From assembly GCA_963704815.1 (NCBI GenBank), contig CAVPHU010000004.1:1-64000 (forward strand): 64,000 nucleotides of DNA. The letters run 5' to 3'. The position numbers and the translations under genes are program-made. This DNA comes from DATKWD01 sp963704815. Lineage in GTDB: Bacteria; Actinomycetota; Acidimicrobiia; Acidimicrobiales; Salinilacustritrichaceae. Position 1 is the stretch's first letter. Each line of letters starts with the position of its first letter. A model generated the notes under the pieces. It was not told where the DNA came from, searched no databases, and saw only the letters and a list, made by a program, of their open reading frames with translations. This document shows, piece after piece, positions 46,267 through 54,848 of this stretch.

Positions 46267-48245
46267 TGGACTCACGATGGGACGGCTCGGCGCCCTCGCC
46301 CGACGACCCGATCGCCGAATGCGTCCACTGCACCCGGCTCATCGGAAGCGACCCGGCCCTGGTGCTGCACGGCGGTGGCAACAGTTCGGTGAAGGCACCG
46401 GTCGACGACATCACCGGTCGTACCGTCGAGGCCATCCACGTCAAGGGCTCGGGCTGGGACATGGCGACCATCGAAGCCGGCGGTCTGACACCGCTGCGAC
46501 TCGACCGTGTCCGGGACCTCGCGGCGGTCGAGGCGCTGACCGACCGCGAGATGATGCGCGAGCTCGGAGCAGCCAAGCTCGACCCGGCGGCACCCAACCC
46601 ATCGGTCGAGACCCTGCTGCATGCGATGCTCCCCCACCGGGCCGTCCAGCACAGCCACGCCGACGTGATCGTCAACCTCACCAACCTCGAGAACGGCAAC
46701 GACGTCGTGCGCGAGGTCTACGGCAACGACGTGGTCGTCGTTCCCTACGTCATGCCCGGCTTCGATCTGGCCAAGCTGGTCCGGGAACGGTGGCCGGCGG
46801 ATTCGCACGAGGGCACCACCGGCATGGTGCTGTTGAACCACGGCCTGTTCACCTTCGGTGACACCTCGGCCGAGGCCTACCAGCGCCATGTCGACCTGGT
46901 GACCCGAGCCGAGCAGTGGCTCGATCGGCACACGCCGGCCACCAGCCCAGACGCCGATGACCAGCCCGCCGCGCTGCCGTCGGGCCTGCTGACCGACCTG
47001 GCCGACCTGCGACGGACCATGTCCGAGGTGGCGGGCCGGCCGCTCGTCGTGCGCCGTCACACCGACGACGGGGTTCGCCGCTTCGTGGCTCGCCCCGACC
47101 TCGCGACGCTGGCGACGCGAGGTCCGCTCACGCCCGATCACGTGATCCGCACCAAGCGGATTCCCATGATCGGCCGCGACGTCGCCGGCTACGCGGCCGA
47201 CTACTCGGCCTACATCGAGCGGAACGCTCCGAGGGTCCGAGGAGGCGTGCGCGAACTCGACGGTGCGCCCCGGATCGTCCTCGACCCGGAGCTCGGGATG
47301 CTCGCCGCGGGAGCGTCGATGAAGGCGGCCCGGATCGCCGCTGACATCTACCACCACACCATGCCGGTCCTGACTCGGTCCGAAGACCATCTCGGCGGCT
47401 ACGTGGCCCTCGACGAAGCCGACATCTTCGACGTCGAGTACTGGGACCTCGAGCAGGCGAAGCTCGCGATGGGCGGAACACCACCGCCGCTCCAAGGACA
47501 GGTGGGGTTGGTCACCGGTGCCGCATCGGGCATCGGCCGGGCGTGCGCGGCGATGCTTCTCGAACGGGGGGCGTGCGTGTTGGGCGTCGACGTCGCCGAG
47601 TCGGTCGGCGACACGTTCGACGACGAGACGTGGCTCGGCGTCACCGCCGACGTCACCGATCGAGCCTCGGTCTCCCACGCGATCGGAGCCGCCGTCGAGC
47701 GATTCGGTGGTCTCGACGTGCTCGTGCTGTCGGCCGGGCTGTTCGGTGCCAGCCGGCCCATCGCCGAGGCCGACCCTTCCGGGTGGCGCGACGTCATGGC
47801 GGTGAACGTCGACAGCGTGGTGTCGTTGCTCGCCGACACCCATCCACTCCTCGCACGATCGCCGGTGGGCGGGCGCGTGGTCGTCATCGGGTCGAAGAAC
47901 GTGGCCGCACCGGGTCGGGGCGCTGCGGCCTACTCGGCCTCGAAGGCGGCGCTGACCCAGCTCGCCCGGGTCGCCGCCCTCGAGTGGGCCGGCGACGGCA
48001 TCACCGTGAACACGGTGCATCCCGATGCGGTGTTCGACACGGCGCTCTGGTCCGACGAACTGCTCGCCGAGCGGGCCGCCGCCCACCGCCTCACCGTCGA
48101 GGAGTACAAGCGGCGGAACCTGCTGGGCACCGAGGTGACCTCGACCATCGTGGCCGAGGTGGTCGGCGGGCTCTGCAGTCCGGCGTTCCGCGCCACCACC
48201 GGCGCCCAGATCCCCATCGACGGCGGCAACGAACGGGTCGTCTAG
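46266..48245 (+). CDS. Bifunctional class II aldolase / short-chain dehydrogenase
   Basis: The 659-residue fusion has an N-terminal class II aldolase domain (LVLHGGGNSSVK, zinc ligands in VQHSHADV and LLNHGLFTFG). A C-terminal SDR domain from about residue 412 has TGAASGIG, catalytic Ser in VVIGSKN and YSASK. The architecture equals the rhamnulose-1-phosphate aldolase/lactaldehyde dehydrogenase fusion (YuxG/RhaEW type). Coupled to an MtnA-family isomerase rather than to rhamnose genes, it more likely splits 5-deoxyribulose-1-P or methylthioribulose-1-P to DHAP and an aldehyde, which the SDR half then oxidises or reduces. The assignment of the substrate is inference. Confidence 0.85.
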
Positions 48246-48261
48246 TCACCCGAAGCGGGCT

Positions 48262-49083
48262 TCAACCACTGGGCGTGAAGTGGACCTCGTCGCCTTCGCT
48301 GATCGTGCCCGGGGTCCTCACCTCGGCGTAGACGCCCAGGCAGGCGAAGTCGCCGAAGCCCCCGACATCGTGGCGGTTGTGTTCGGCGATCTTCTCGAGG
48401 ACATCCGGCCGCCGGTCGAGGTCACCTTGGGCGACGGTCGTCATGACGCACCGCGGCGACGGGTCGCCGACCACGATCTCGACGTCGCCGATCGTGAGCG
48501 TGCCGCCCCTCCAGCCTTCCTCGACCATGCCGTCGCCATCGGCGGCGATGACCAGGCTCGGCCGGAACCGGCGCACGTCGGCGACCGCGTCGCCAACCCA
48601 CCCATCGAGCGTTCTCATCGACGCAGTCGTCAGCAGGTGAAGGGTTGCGAGATCGACGAAGCTCGGTGAGTCGGTTTCCATCGCGACCGGGAAGTCCATC
48701 TCACCCGACAGCACCAGACCCTCGATCTCCGGCCACTCCGACGCATAGACCTCGTCGACCGGAGCTTCGCTCACCACCTCGACCGGGCGTCCCACGGCAT
48801 CGCTCAGCAACGACGCAGCCGAAGGATCGTCGAGCCGAATCCGCTCGCCGTGCGGCGTGGTGACCTCGGCACTGCCACCGCTGAGCACCACCGAGAAGTC
48901 GAGCAGGTGCCCCCAGCGAGCCGGCCGCTTGGCGCTCACGATCTTGCCGGTCTCGGTGTCTCGCAGCGCCCACCGCCGGTCACCGTCGATCCCGCCGGTG
49001 TCGAGCGCCGATGCATCCAACCGCTCACCCGCCATCGATTTCACCGGATAGCGCCAGATCTCGGCCACGGTCCCGACCTGCAT
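48262..49083 (-). CDS. MOSC-domain molybdenum-cofactor sulfurase-like protein
   Basis: The 273-residue protein has the N-terminal MOSC beta-barrel (EIWRYPVKSMAGERLDAS, DRRWALRD) and a C-terminal MOSC core. In that core FRPSLVI and GDPSPRCVMTT contain the conserved Cys that can carry sulfur or bind pyranopterin. Relatives include YcbX and mARC. ATG 49083 is chosen because upstream frame sequence is Arg/Pro-rich. It converges on the aldolase gene with 16 bp between stops. Confidence 0.85.
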   Translation of the reverse strand: MQVGTVAEIWRYPVKSMAGERLDASALDTGGIDGDRRWALRDTETGKIVSAKRPARWGHLLDFSVVLSGGSAEVTTPHGERIRLDDPSAASLLSDAVGRPVEVVSEAPVDEVYASEWPEIEGLVLSGEMDFPVAMETDSPSFVDLATLHLLTTASMRTLDGWVGDAVADVRRFRPSLVIAADGDGMVEEGWRGGTLTIGDVEIVVGDPSPRCVMTTVAQGDLDRRPDVLEKIAEHNRHDVGGFGDFACLGVYAEVRTPGTISEGDEVHFTPSG

Positions 49084-49241
49084 GGGCGCAGCGTAGCTGC
49101 GAGGTCGACGGTCAGCTCGAGGAGGACGAGCCCGAGTGGGACCCGTCGGCAACGTCGGCGAACTCGACGTCCGCAGCCGCTGAGCCTCTCGACGAGGGCG
49201 GTCCACGGGGTCGTGGCGGGCGGTCTTGCTAGGTTCCGCTG

Positions 49242-50156
49242 GTGGTCGTCCCGCCGGCTGAGTCTTCCGGGGCCGCTCCGACCGTCGAGATCGTCCATCA
49301 GTTCCGAGGTGACGGGCGAGGCACGTTCGCGCTGTTCCACTTCGTGTGGGCGCAGCTCCATTGCACCGATGCACGGTTCGTGAAGCGGGTCTCGATTCTC
49401 GATGGCGACCAGGACTTCTGGGGGCAGCTGTTCGAACCGCCGGACACCGAGCTGTCGCCCTCGGGCGAGGAGATCCAGGTCCCGCTGCTCGGGTTCCGCG
49501 ACTACTCGCCGCAACTCGACGGCGTGATCGACGAGGAGATCGACCAGAGCTTCATCGTGCATCGCGTCTTTCTCGGCTACCCGACCGGCCGGGAGTTCCA
49601 GGCAACCCTCGAGGACGTCGAGCTCCGGAGGCGGATGGCGACGGCGGTCGAGGCGAACTGCCGGCCGCGCCGGTGGGTTCGTGTCGACGCGGAGCGTTCA
49701 CGGGCGCACATGGGTCACGAGTTCGTGATCGGTCTGCACCTCCGGAGCACCTATCACCTCGGCGCGGAGATGACGGCTGAGCGCTACATCCACGACGTCG
49801 TCGTTCCCGAGGTGCTCCGGATCGTCGAGGAGCGAGGCGTCGATGACTACGCCGTGTTCGTGGCGACCATCGTCGGGGACTATCTCAGGGAGTGCGAGGT
49901 GGCGTTCGGCGATCGACTCTTCCACCGCGACGTCGCCCTCGTCGATGATCCATCGCTCGACTTCTTCTCACTCGATGCCACTGCGTTCGAGAAGGCGCGC
50001 GACGTCCTCGTGGACAGCCTGGTTCTGGCCGGCTGCGACTTCGTGTTGGGGGTACCGTCGAACGTGCTCATCGCGACGCTGATCTTCAATCCCGAGCTGC
50101 CGTTCAAGACGTTCGACCACTTCGCCGACGCGGACGAAGCGCCTGCGTTCTGCTGA
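49242..50156 (+). CDS. Fucosyltransferase-like protein (O-FucT/NodZ superfamily, tentative)
   Basis: The 304-residue protein has FVIGLHLRSTYHLGAEM, resembling the nucleotide-sugar-binding HxRxxD loop of alpha-1,6-fucosyltransferases and NodZ. A later block, DDYAVFVATIVGDYLRECEVAFGD, has the register of the family's second motif. Near the C-terminus DVLVDSLVLAGCDFVLGVPS resembles the SNxS end motif. No membrane span is present, suggesting a cytoplasmic glycosyltransferase. Ten bases separate it from the amidotransferase gene. Assignment is by motif impression only. Confidence 0.5.
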   Translation: MVVPPAESSGAAPTVEIVHQFRGDGRGTFALFHFVWAQLHCTDARFVKRVSILDGDQDFWGQLFEPPDTELSPSGEEIQVPLLGFRDYSPQLDGVIDEEIDQSFIVHRVFLGYPTGREFQATLEDVELRRRMATAVEANCRPRRWVRVDAERSRAHMGHEFVIGLHLRSTYHLGAEMTAERYIHDVVVPEVLRIVEERGVDDYAVFVATIVGDYLRECEVAFGDRLFHRDVALVDDPSLDFFSLDATAFEKARDVLVDSLVLAGCDFVLGVPSNVLIATLIFNPELPFKTFDHFADADEAPAFC

Positions 50157-50166
50157 TCGTTCCCGT

Positions 50167-50835
50167 GTGATCGTCTTCGTCGACTACGAGCACGAGCGGG
50201 GCCGCTCGGCCCCGTGGGGCGAGCGTTCGATGGCCGCTCGCACCAGGATCACCTACCGGCTCGAGGACCTGTCCGGACAGCCGTGCATGCTCGTGCGCTA
50301 CGACCGCATCACCGAGCAGCTCGTCGACCGGATCGGTGCAACCGCGCTGTGCATCAGTGGCAACGGCACCCCTCCCGACCGCTATGACCCCGAAGCGCTC
50401 CGACCGCTGCTCGACCTCGTCACCGGCCGCCGGCTCCCGGTCTTCGGCTTCTGCGGTGGCTTCCAGTTGCTCGCCGAGGCGCTCGGATCCGACCTCGTGC
50501 CGCTCGGCCCGACCGACGCGCCGCCGGCCGACGACAGCCCCTACCCACCCGGCATCGGGCACGAGTACGGCTACGCACCCGTCGACGTCGTCGCCGAACA
50601 CCCTTTGCTCGAAGGGCTCGGCGCGGCACCGGTCTTTCGCCATGCCCACATGCTCCACGTGCCCGAACCACCCGCCGGGTTCGAGGTCCTGGCCTCGACC
50701 GAGCTCACGCCGGTGCAGATGGCCGTCGACGACACCCACAAGATCGTCGGCACCCAGTTCCATCCCGAGTACTGGACCGACGAGCACCCCGCCGGCCGGA
50801 CGCTCATCGAGAACTTCTTCGCCTGGGTCGAGTAG
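50167..50835 (+). CDS. Class I glutamine amidotransferase
   Basis: The 222-residue GATase has GNGTPPDRY at the oxyanion region, nucleophile Cys in VFGFCGGFQLLAEAL and His-Glu in VGTQFHPEYW. It lacks features of TrpG/GuaA/CarA and is a stand-alone amidase of unknown partner. GTG 50167 starts the frame (IVFVDYEHERG). It is in an operon with the preceding transferase-like gene, so sugar or peptide amidation is possible but unproven. Confidence 0.8.
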   Translation: MIVFVDYEHERGRSAPWGERSMAARTRITYRLEDLSGQPCMLVRYDRITEQLVDRIGATALCISGNGTPPDRYDPEALRPLLDLVTGRRLPVFGFCGGFQLLAEALGSDLVPLGPTDAPPADDSPYPPGIGHEYGYAPVDVVAEHPLLEGLGAAPVFRHAHMLHVPEPPAGFEVLASTELTPVQMAVDDTHKIVGTQFHPEYWTDEHPAGRTLIENFFAWVE

Positions 50836-50854
50836 CCGAGGGATCGAGGGCCGA

Positions 50855-51181
50855 TCAGGCGCCTTCGGGCTGGAACCAGAGCTCGATGATGGCCGAGTCC
50901 TCGGCGAACGCAGCGGCGTGCGACGTGCCGGCCGGCAGGTCGTACCAGTCGCCCGTGTCGTAGAAGCGCGACTCGCCGGAGACGATCAGTTCGAGGCGGC
51001 CCTTGGTGACGATCCCGACGTTGTGGGAGGGGTGGTCGTGGGCGTCGAGGGTCGTCCCGCCGGGGTAGGAGGCGAACAGGACGTCACACCCGTCGGCGGC
51101 GAGACGGAAGGCATCGAAGGGCCCGTCGAAGGCCGGGAGGTCGGTGATCTGGGCGGGGAAGTGGTCGACGGTGTCGCTCAT
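50855..51181 (-). CDS. Cupin-domain protein
   Basis: The 108-residue single-cupin protein has the two cupin motifs: GTTLDAHDHPSHNVGIVTKG (His ligands) and YDLPAGTSHAAAFAEDS. It could bind a metal or small ligand. It is divergent from the selenoprotein gene with 53 bp between starts, so a shared control region is likely. Confidence 0.8.
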   Translation of the reverse strand: MSDTVDHFPAQITDLPAFDGPFDAFRLAADGCDVLFASYPGGTTLDAHDHPSHNVGIVTKGRLELIVSGESRFYDTGDWYDLPAGTSHAAAFAEDSAIIELWFQPEGA

Positions 51182-51234
51182 GGCACCACTCTGCCCGACG
51201 CCGATCTCCTACGGCTGGCAGACTCGGCATCACC

Positions 51235-52332
51235 ATGAAGTCCGCTCGCCTCGATGGGATCGAACTCCGCGACGGGGTCGATCGCGCGGTCGACCGGACG
51301 TGGAAGCGCATCGGGAAGCCGGGAACGGTCTGGACCGGGCCGCAGCGAGTCACCATCGCCCGGGAGTTCCGCCGCGCTCACGCCTGTCATCTGTGCGCCG
51401 AGCGCAAGCGAGCGCTCTCCCCGTCCGCGGTCGACGGCACCCACGCCACGGTCGGCGATCTTCCGGCGGCGGCCGTCGACGCAGCCCACCGCATCGCCAC
51501 CGACTCGGGTCGCCTGTCGAGTCGCTGGTACGACGAGTTCCTCGATGCCGGACTCGGACCCCAACATCTGGTCGAGCTCACCGGCGTCGCTGCCACCGTC
51601 GCGGCGGTCGACACGTTCCATCGGGCGGTCGGTCAGGACCCACCGAGGCTGCCCGCGGCCCGTCGGGGGAAGCCTTCCGACGACCTGGCCGATGTCGCCA
51701 TCATCCATTCGGCACGCGTCCCGACCGTGGCGCTCGAAGATGCCGTCGATCCGCTCGCCGGCTTCTATGCCGCGCAGCAGATGGTCCCGAACATCATGAA
51801 GGCGCTCACCCTGTGCCCCGACGAGACCATTGCGTTCTACGGGCTCGCCCATCACCTCTACTCACTCGGGCCGGGAGCGCCGCCCGACGACTGGACGCTC
51901 AGCCGTCCGCAGATCGAGCTCGTCGCGGCCACCGTCTCGAACCACAACGACTGCTTCTACTGAACGACAGCCCACTCGTTGCTGCTCGGTCTGGGCGGCC
52001 TCTCCGAGGGTTCGGCCTTCGACATGACCATCGTCGCTGCCGACGCAGACGCAGGTGACGGCGGTGTCCCGCACGGCGACGTGCTTCGACGGTTCGCGCT
52101 GGCCGTGGTCTCCCACGATGATCCGAGTGCCATCGCAGCGGCGCGCGACGCGCTGCGCCACGCCGTCGGCCCCGCCGGGCTCGGCGACGCCTGCGGAGTC
52201 GTCGCCAACTTCGACGGCATCACCCGCGTGGCCGACGCCACCGGCACCGAGGTCGACGAGGTGATGGTCGAAGGCGTCGCCGCCGGCGTCCTCGGCGACT
52301 TCGACACGTCACATCTCCAGACGCTCGACTGA
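51235..52332 (+). CDS. AhpD/CMD-like selenoprotein (in-frame UGA = Sec243)
   Basis: The frame opened at ATG 51235 meets TGA at 51961-51963 and stays open to TGA 52330-52332, giving 365 residues if the first TGA is read as selenocysteine. The sequence around it is ELVAATVSNHNDCFY-U-TTAHSLLLGLG. This is the AhpD/carboxymuconolactone-decarboxylase redox site C-x-x-C-x3-H with Cys240, Sec243 and His247. The part after the UGA (ACGVVANFDGITRVADATGT) is the normal family C-terminus. A second CxxC (ACHLC, Cys51/Cys54) lies near the N-terminus. A SECIS-like hairpin follows the UGA. Predicted role: thiol peroxidase or disulfide reductase-like redox enzyme. The MBL gene starts 27 bp downstream. Confidence 0.85.
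51981..51999 (+). promoter_or_regulatory. Bacterial SECIS-like element
   Basis: GCTGCTC (51981-51987) and GGGCGGC (51993-51999) form seven consecutive pairs (three G-U) around the five-base loop GGTCT. A lower CTCG/CGAG stem (51975-51978 with a partner near 52003) can extend it. The loop starts 24 nt after the UGA, within the usual distance for bacterial SECIS elements. Its GGUC matches the apical loop of the E. coli fdhF SECIS bound by SelB. Confidence 0.75.
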
Positions 52333-52359
52333 TTCGACCACGCGACTCCGGGGGATCCG

Positions 52360-54105
52360 ATGACCGACGCACCCACGCTGCCTGCGAGCTTCGAACCCGA
52401 CGACGGCCGGACGACCACCGGACCGGCCGGCGAGATCGCCCACGAGCGGCTGGTGGCACACGCCGAGCGCTTCACCCAGCGCCTCGTCTCGGTCGGCGAC
52501 GACGCCTGGTGCATGATCGGCAACGGCCTCTCCAACCAGAACTTCGTGCGCGGACCGGAGGGCATCATCGCCATCGACTCGGGCGAATCGATCGAGGAGA
52601 TGACCGAGGCGCTCGAGGCGCTGCGCCAGGTCACCGACGAGCCCGTCGTGGCCGCCATCTACACCCACTTTCACTACGTCAACGGCACCGAGGCCCTGTT
52701 CAACGACGGTGCCGATCGATCGATCCCGATCTGGAGTCACTCCAAGGTCACCGAGAACCTCCGACGCCAGGGCATCGAGCTCTACGCCGTCGGGGCACGC
52801 GGGTTGGTGCAGCAGTTCGGCATCTTCCTCCCCGAAGAGGGCCCCGACGGCGTGCTGGTCGCCGGACTCGGTCCCCGCTACCGCAAAGCCGACCACGCAC
52901 CGTTCACGCCGGGCTTCGTGCCTCCGACGAACACGATCGACGACGCCACCGAGGTCACCATTGCCGGACTCCGGACCATCCTTCGACCGGCACCGTCGGA
53001 CGCCGACGACAACGTCACCATCGTCTTTCCCGACCTCGGCGTCTGTGTCAACAACCTCGTGTGGCCGGTGCTGTTCAACGTCTTCGCCATCCGCGGCGAG
53101 GAATACCGCGACCCACGCGTGCTCCTGACGGGCATCGACGAAGTGCTGTCGTTCGAGCCCGAGCACCTCATCGGTGCCCACGGCCCACCGATCTCGGGTG
53201 CACGCGAGATCCACGACGTGGTCACCCGGTCGCGGGATGCCATCCAGTTCCTGTGGGACCAGACGGTGCGAGGCATCAACCTCGGGATGACGGCCGGCGA
53301 GTTGACCGAGTTCGTCCAGCTCCCGGCCCTCTACGACGAGCACTACCTGACCCAGCAGCACTACGGGCTGGCCGAACACCATGTCCGCCAGATCTTCAAC
53401 GGCCTGCGGGGCTGGTTCGACGGCGACGAATCCACGCTGTTCCCCCTGCCCACCATCGAGCGGTGCACCCGGCTGATCGAGGGGTTCGGTGGCCGCACCG
53501 AGGTCGCAGCCCAGGCACGGGCTGCGCTCGAGGCCGAGGACCTGCGCTGGGCGCTCGAGCTCTCGACGTGGCTCGTCCGCAGCAAGATCGGGCCGTACGG
53601 ACGGGCCGACGGCGGGACCCCCGACGAACGTGAGCTGCTCGCCGATGCGCTCAGGGCGATCGGCCAGCGGACGACTTCAGCCAACATCCGCAACTGGACG
53701 CTCACCCGTGCCCGAGAGTTGGAGGGCAACCTCGACCTGAGTCGGTTCCGGGGCTTCCGGTTCAGCCGGGGGGCCGTGCTGGCCGCCGAGGTCGACGCGT
53801 ACGTCCACGGTCTGCGGGTCGTGCTCGATCCTCGGGCCGCCGAGGGGGTCGACGAGCGGCTGGCCTGGCGCTTCGACGACGGGACGATGGTGGGGCTGCA
53901 CGTTCGCAACTGCATCGCGGTGCCGACGGACGGCGCTGCTGCTGCGACGACGCTCGTGCTGTCGCAGGAGGCCTGGGCCGACGTGCTGGGCGCCCGGACC
54001 ACCATGTCCGAAGCCATCGACAGCGGCGCCGTCGTGGTCGAGGGCTCGGCCGACACCGCGCTCCGGGTCCTCCGCTGCTTCGACCACCCGCCATTGCGAA
54101 GCTGA
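52360..54105 (+). CDS. Alkylsulfatase-like metallo-beta-lactamase-fold protein
   Basis: The 581-residue protein has the domain order of SdsA1/BDS1-type alkylsulfatases: an MBL domain (NQNFVRGPEGIIAIDSGES), a helical dimerisation domain (IFNGLRGWFDGDESTLFPL) and an SCP2-like C-terminal domain. The metal motif, normally HxHxDH, reads THFHYVNGT, so the Asp and last His are replaced by Val and Asn; HGPPISG remains later. Catalysis may use one metal or a different reaction. ATG 52360 follows GGGGGA. It is probably co-transcribed with the selenoprotein gene. Confidence 0.8.
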   Translation: MTDAPTLPASFEPDDGRTTTGPAGEIAHERLVAHAERFTQRLVSVGDDAWCMIGNGLSNQNFVRGPEGIIAIDSGESIEEMTEALEALRQVTDEPVVAAIYTHFHYVNGTEALFNDGADRSIPIWSHSKVTENLRRQGIELYAVGARGLVQQFGIFLPEEGPDGVLVAGLGPRYRKADHAPFTPGFVPPTNTIDDATEVTIAGLRTILRPAPSDADDNVTIVFPDLGVCVNNLVWPVLFNVFAIRGEEYRDPRVLLTGIDEVLSFEPEHLIGAHGPPISGAREIHDVVTRSRDAIQFLWDQTVRGINLGMTAGELTEFVQLPALYDEHYLTQQHYGLAEHHVRQIFNGLRGWFDGDESTLFPLPTIERCTRLIEGFGGRTEVAAQARAALEAEDLRWALELSTWLVRSKIGPYGRADGGTPDERELLADALRAIGQRTTSANIRNWTLTRARELEGNLDLSRFRGFRFSRGAVLAAEVDAYVHGLRVVLDPRAAEGVDERLAWRFDDGTMVGLHVRNCIAVPTDGAAAATTLVLSQEAWADVLGARTTMSEAIDSGAVVVEGSADTALRVLRCFDHPPLRS

Positions 54106-54116
54106 CGCCAGACGGC

Positions 54117-54848
54117 TCAGCCGATGTAGGTCCCGAGCGTCCCGCAACAGCCCATCCGCCGCTCCTCGGCAGGAGGCGGCATGCGGTGGATCGAAGCGTC
54201 GCGCAGATGAACGGCCTCGGCGCGCTCGATGTTCGCGAGATCTGCCGCGGTTGCCTCGACCGCAGCAACCGGACCGGTTTCCCATCGCTGACGCCAGGTG
54301 GGCGCCTGCGATGCAACCAGGGATGCCGCGGCGCCGAGGAACCCATCGAGCGGTTTGCGATCGCCGGCCTCGACCGCACGTCGCAATTCGATGAATCGTT
54401 CGACGGCGGCGTCGCGGCGCCGAAGCGCGGCCTCCGATGACCCGGCCGTCGTCGACGCGTCGACGGGCAGCGCCGCCGTCTCCTGGTAGCGGACGGGGTC
54501 GGCAACGACATCGGCGGCGAAGGTGATGACCAGGTCGCCGGCTTCGGGAAGCCCGGCGTTGCCCATGATCACCAGGATCTCGAGGTCACCACTGACGTTC
54601 ACGAGCCGGTGGATCGAGCCCGGCGTGAACCAGACCAGCCCGCCAGGCGTGAGCGGAGTCTCGTCGAAGCCCGACCCGCTCAGGGTCTGCACCCGACCCT
54701 CGCCCCGCACGACCCAATAGGCCTCGGTGCACACCGTGTGGAGGTGCGGGGTCCCGCCCCGCAGACCATCAGGTGCCTCCGTGTCGTAGACGCGCAGGTG
54801 GGTGACGCCGACGCCGCCGGGGAGCGGCGGCACGGTCCCCTCGGTCAT
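54117..54848 (-). CDS. Cupin protein with conserved-looking CCG C-terminal tail
   Basis: The 243-residue protein has a cupin barrel (PHLHTVCTEAYWVVRGEGRV, WFTPGSIHRLVNV) in its N-terminal half. A helical region with AALRRRDAAVERFIELRRAV follows, and the end is MGCCGTLGTYIG. The N-terminal part suggests sugar or metabolite binding. The paired cysteines at the extreme C-terminus are unusual. ATG 54848 overlaps the stop of the Gfo/Idh gene (ATGA), so they are coupled. Confidence 0.75.
   Translation of the reverse strand: MTEGTVPPLPGGVGVTHLRVYDTEAPDGLRGGTPHLHTVCTEAYWVVRGEGRVQTLSGSGFDETPLTPGGLVWFTPGSIHRLVNVSGDLEILVIMGNAGLPEAGDLVITFAADVVADPVRYQETAALPVDASTTAGSSEAALRRRDAAVERFIELRRAVEAGDRKPLDGFLGAAASLVASQAPTWRQRWETGPVAAVEATAADLANIERAEAVHLRDASIHRMPPPAEERRMGCCGTLGTYIG

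Noticed and set aside
51961..51963. TGA as the true end of a 242-residue protein with a separate downstream gene starting at TTG 51979
   Set aside because: The break falls inside the CxxC-x3-H active-site motif, the downstream frame is the same and has the normal family C-terminus, and TTG 51979 has no ribosome binding site.
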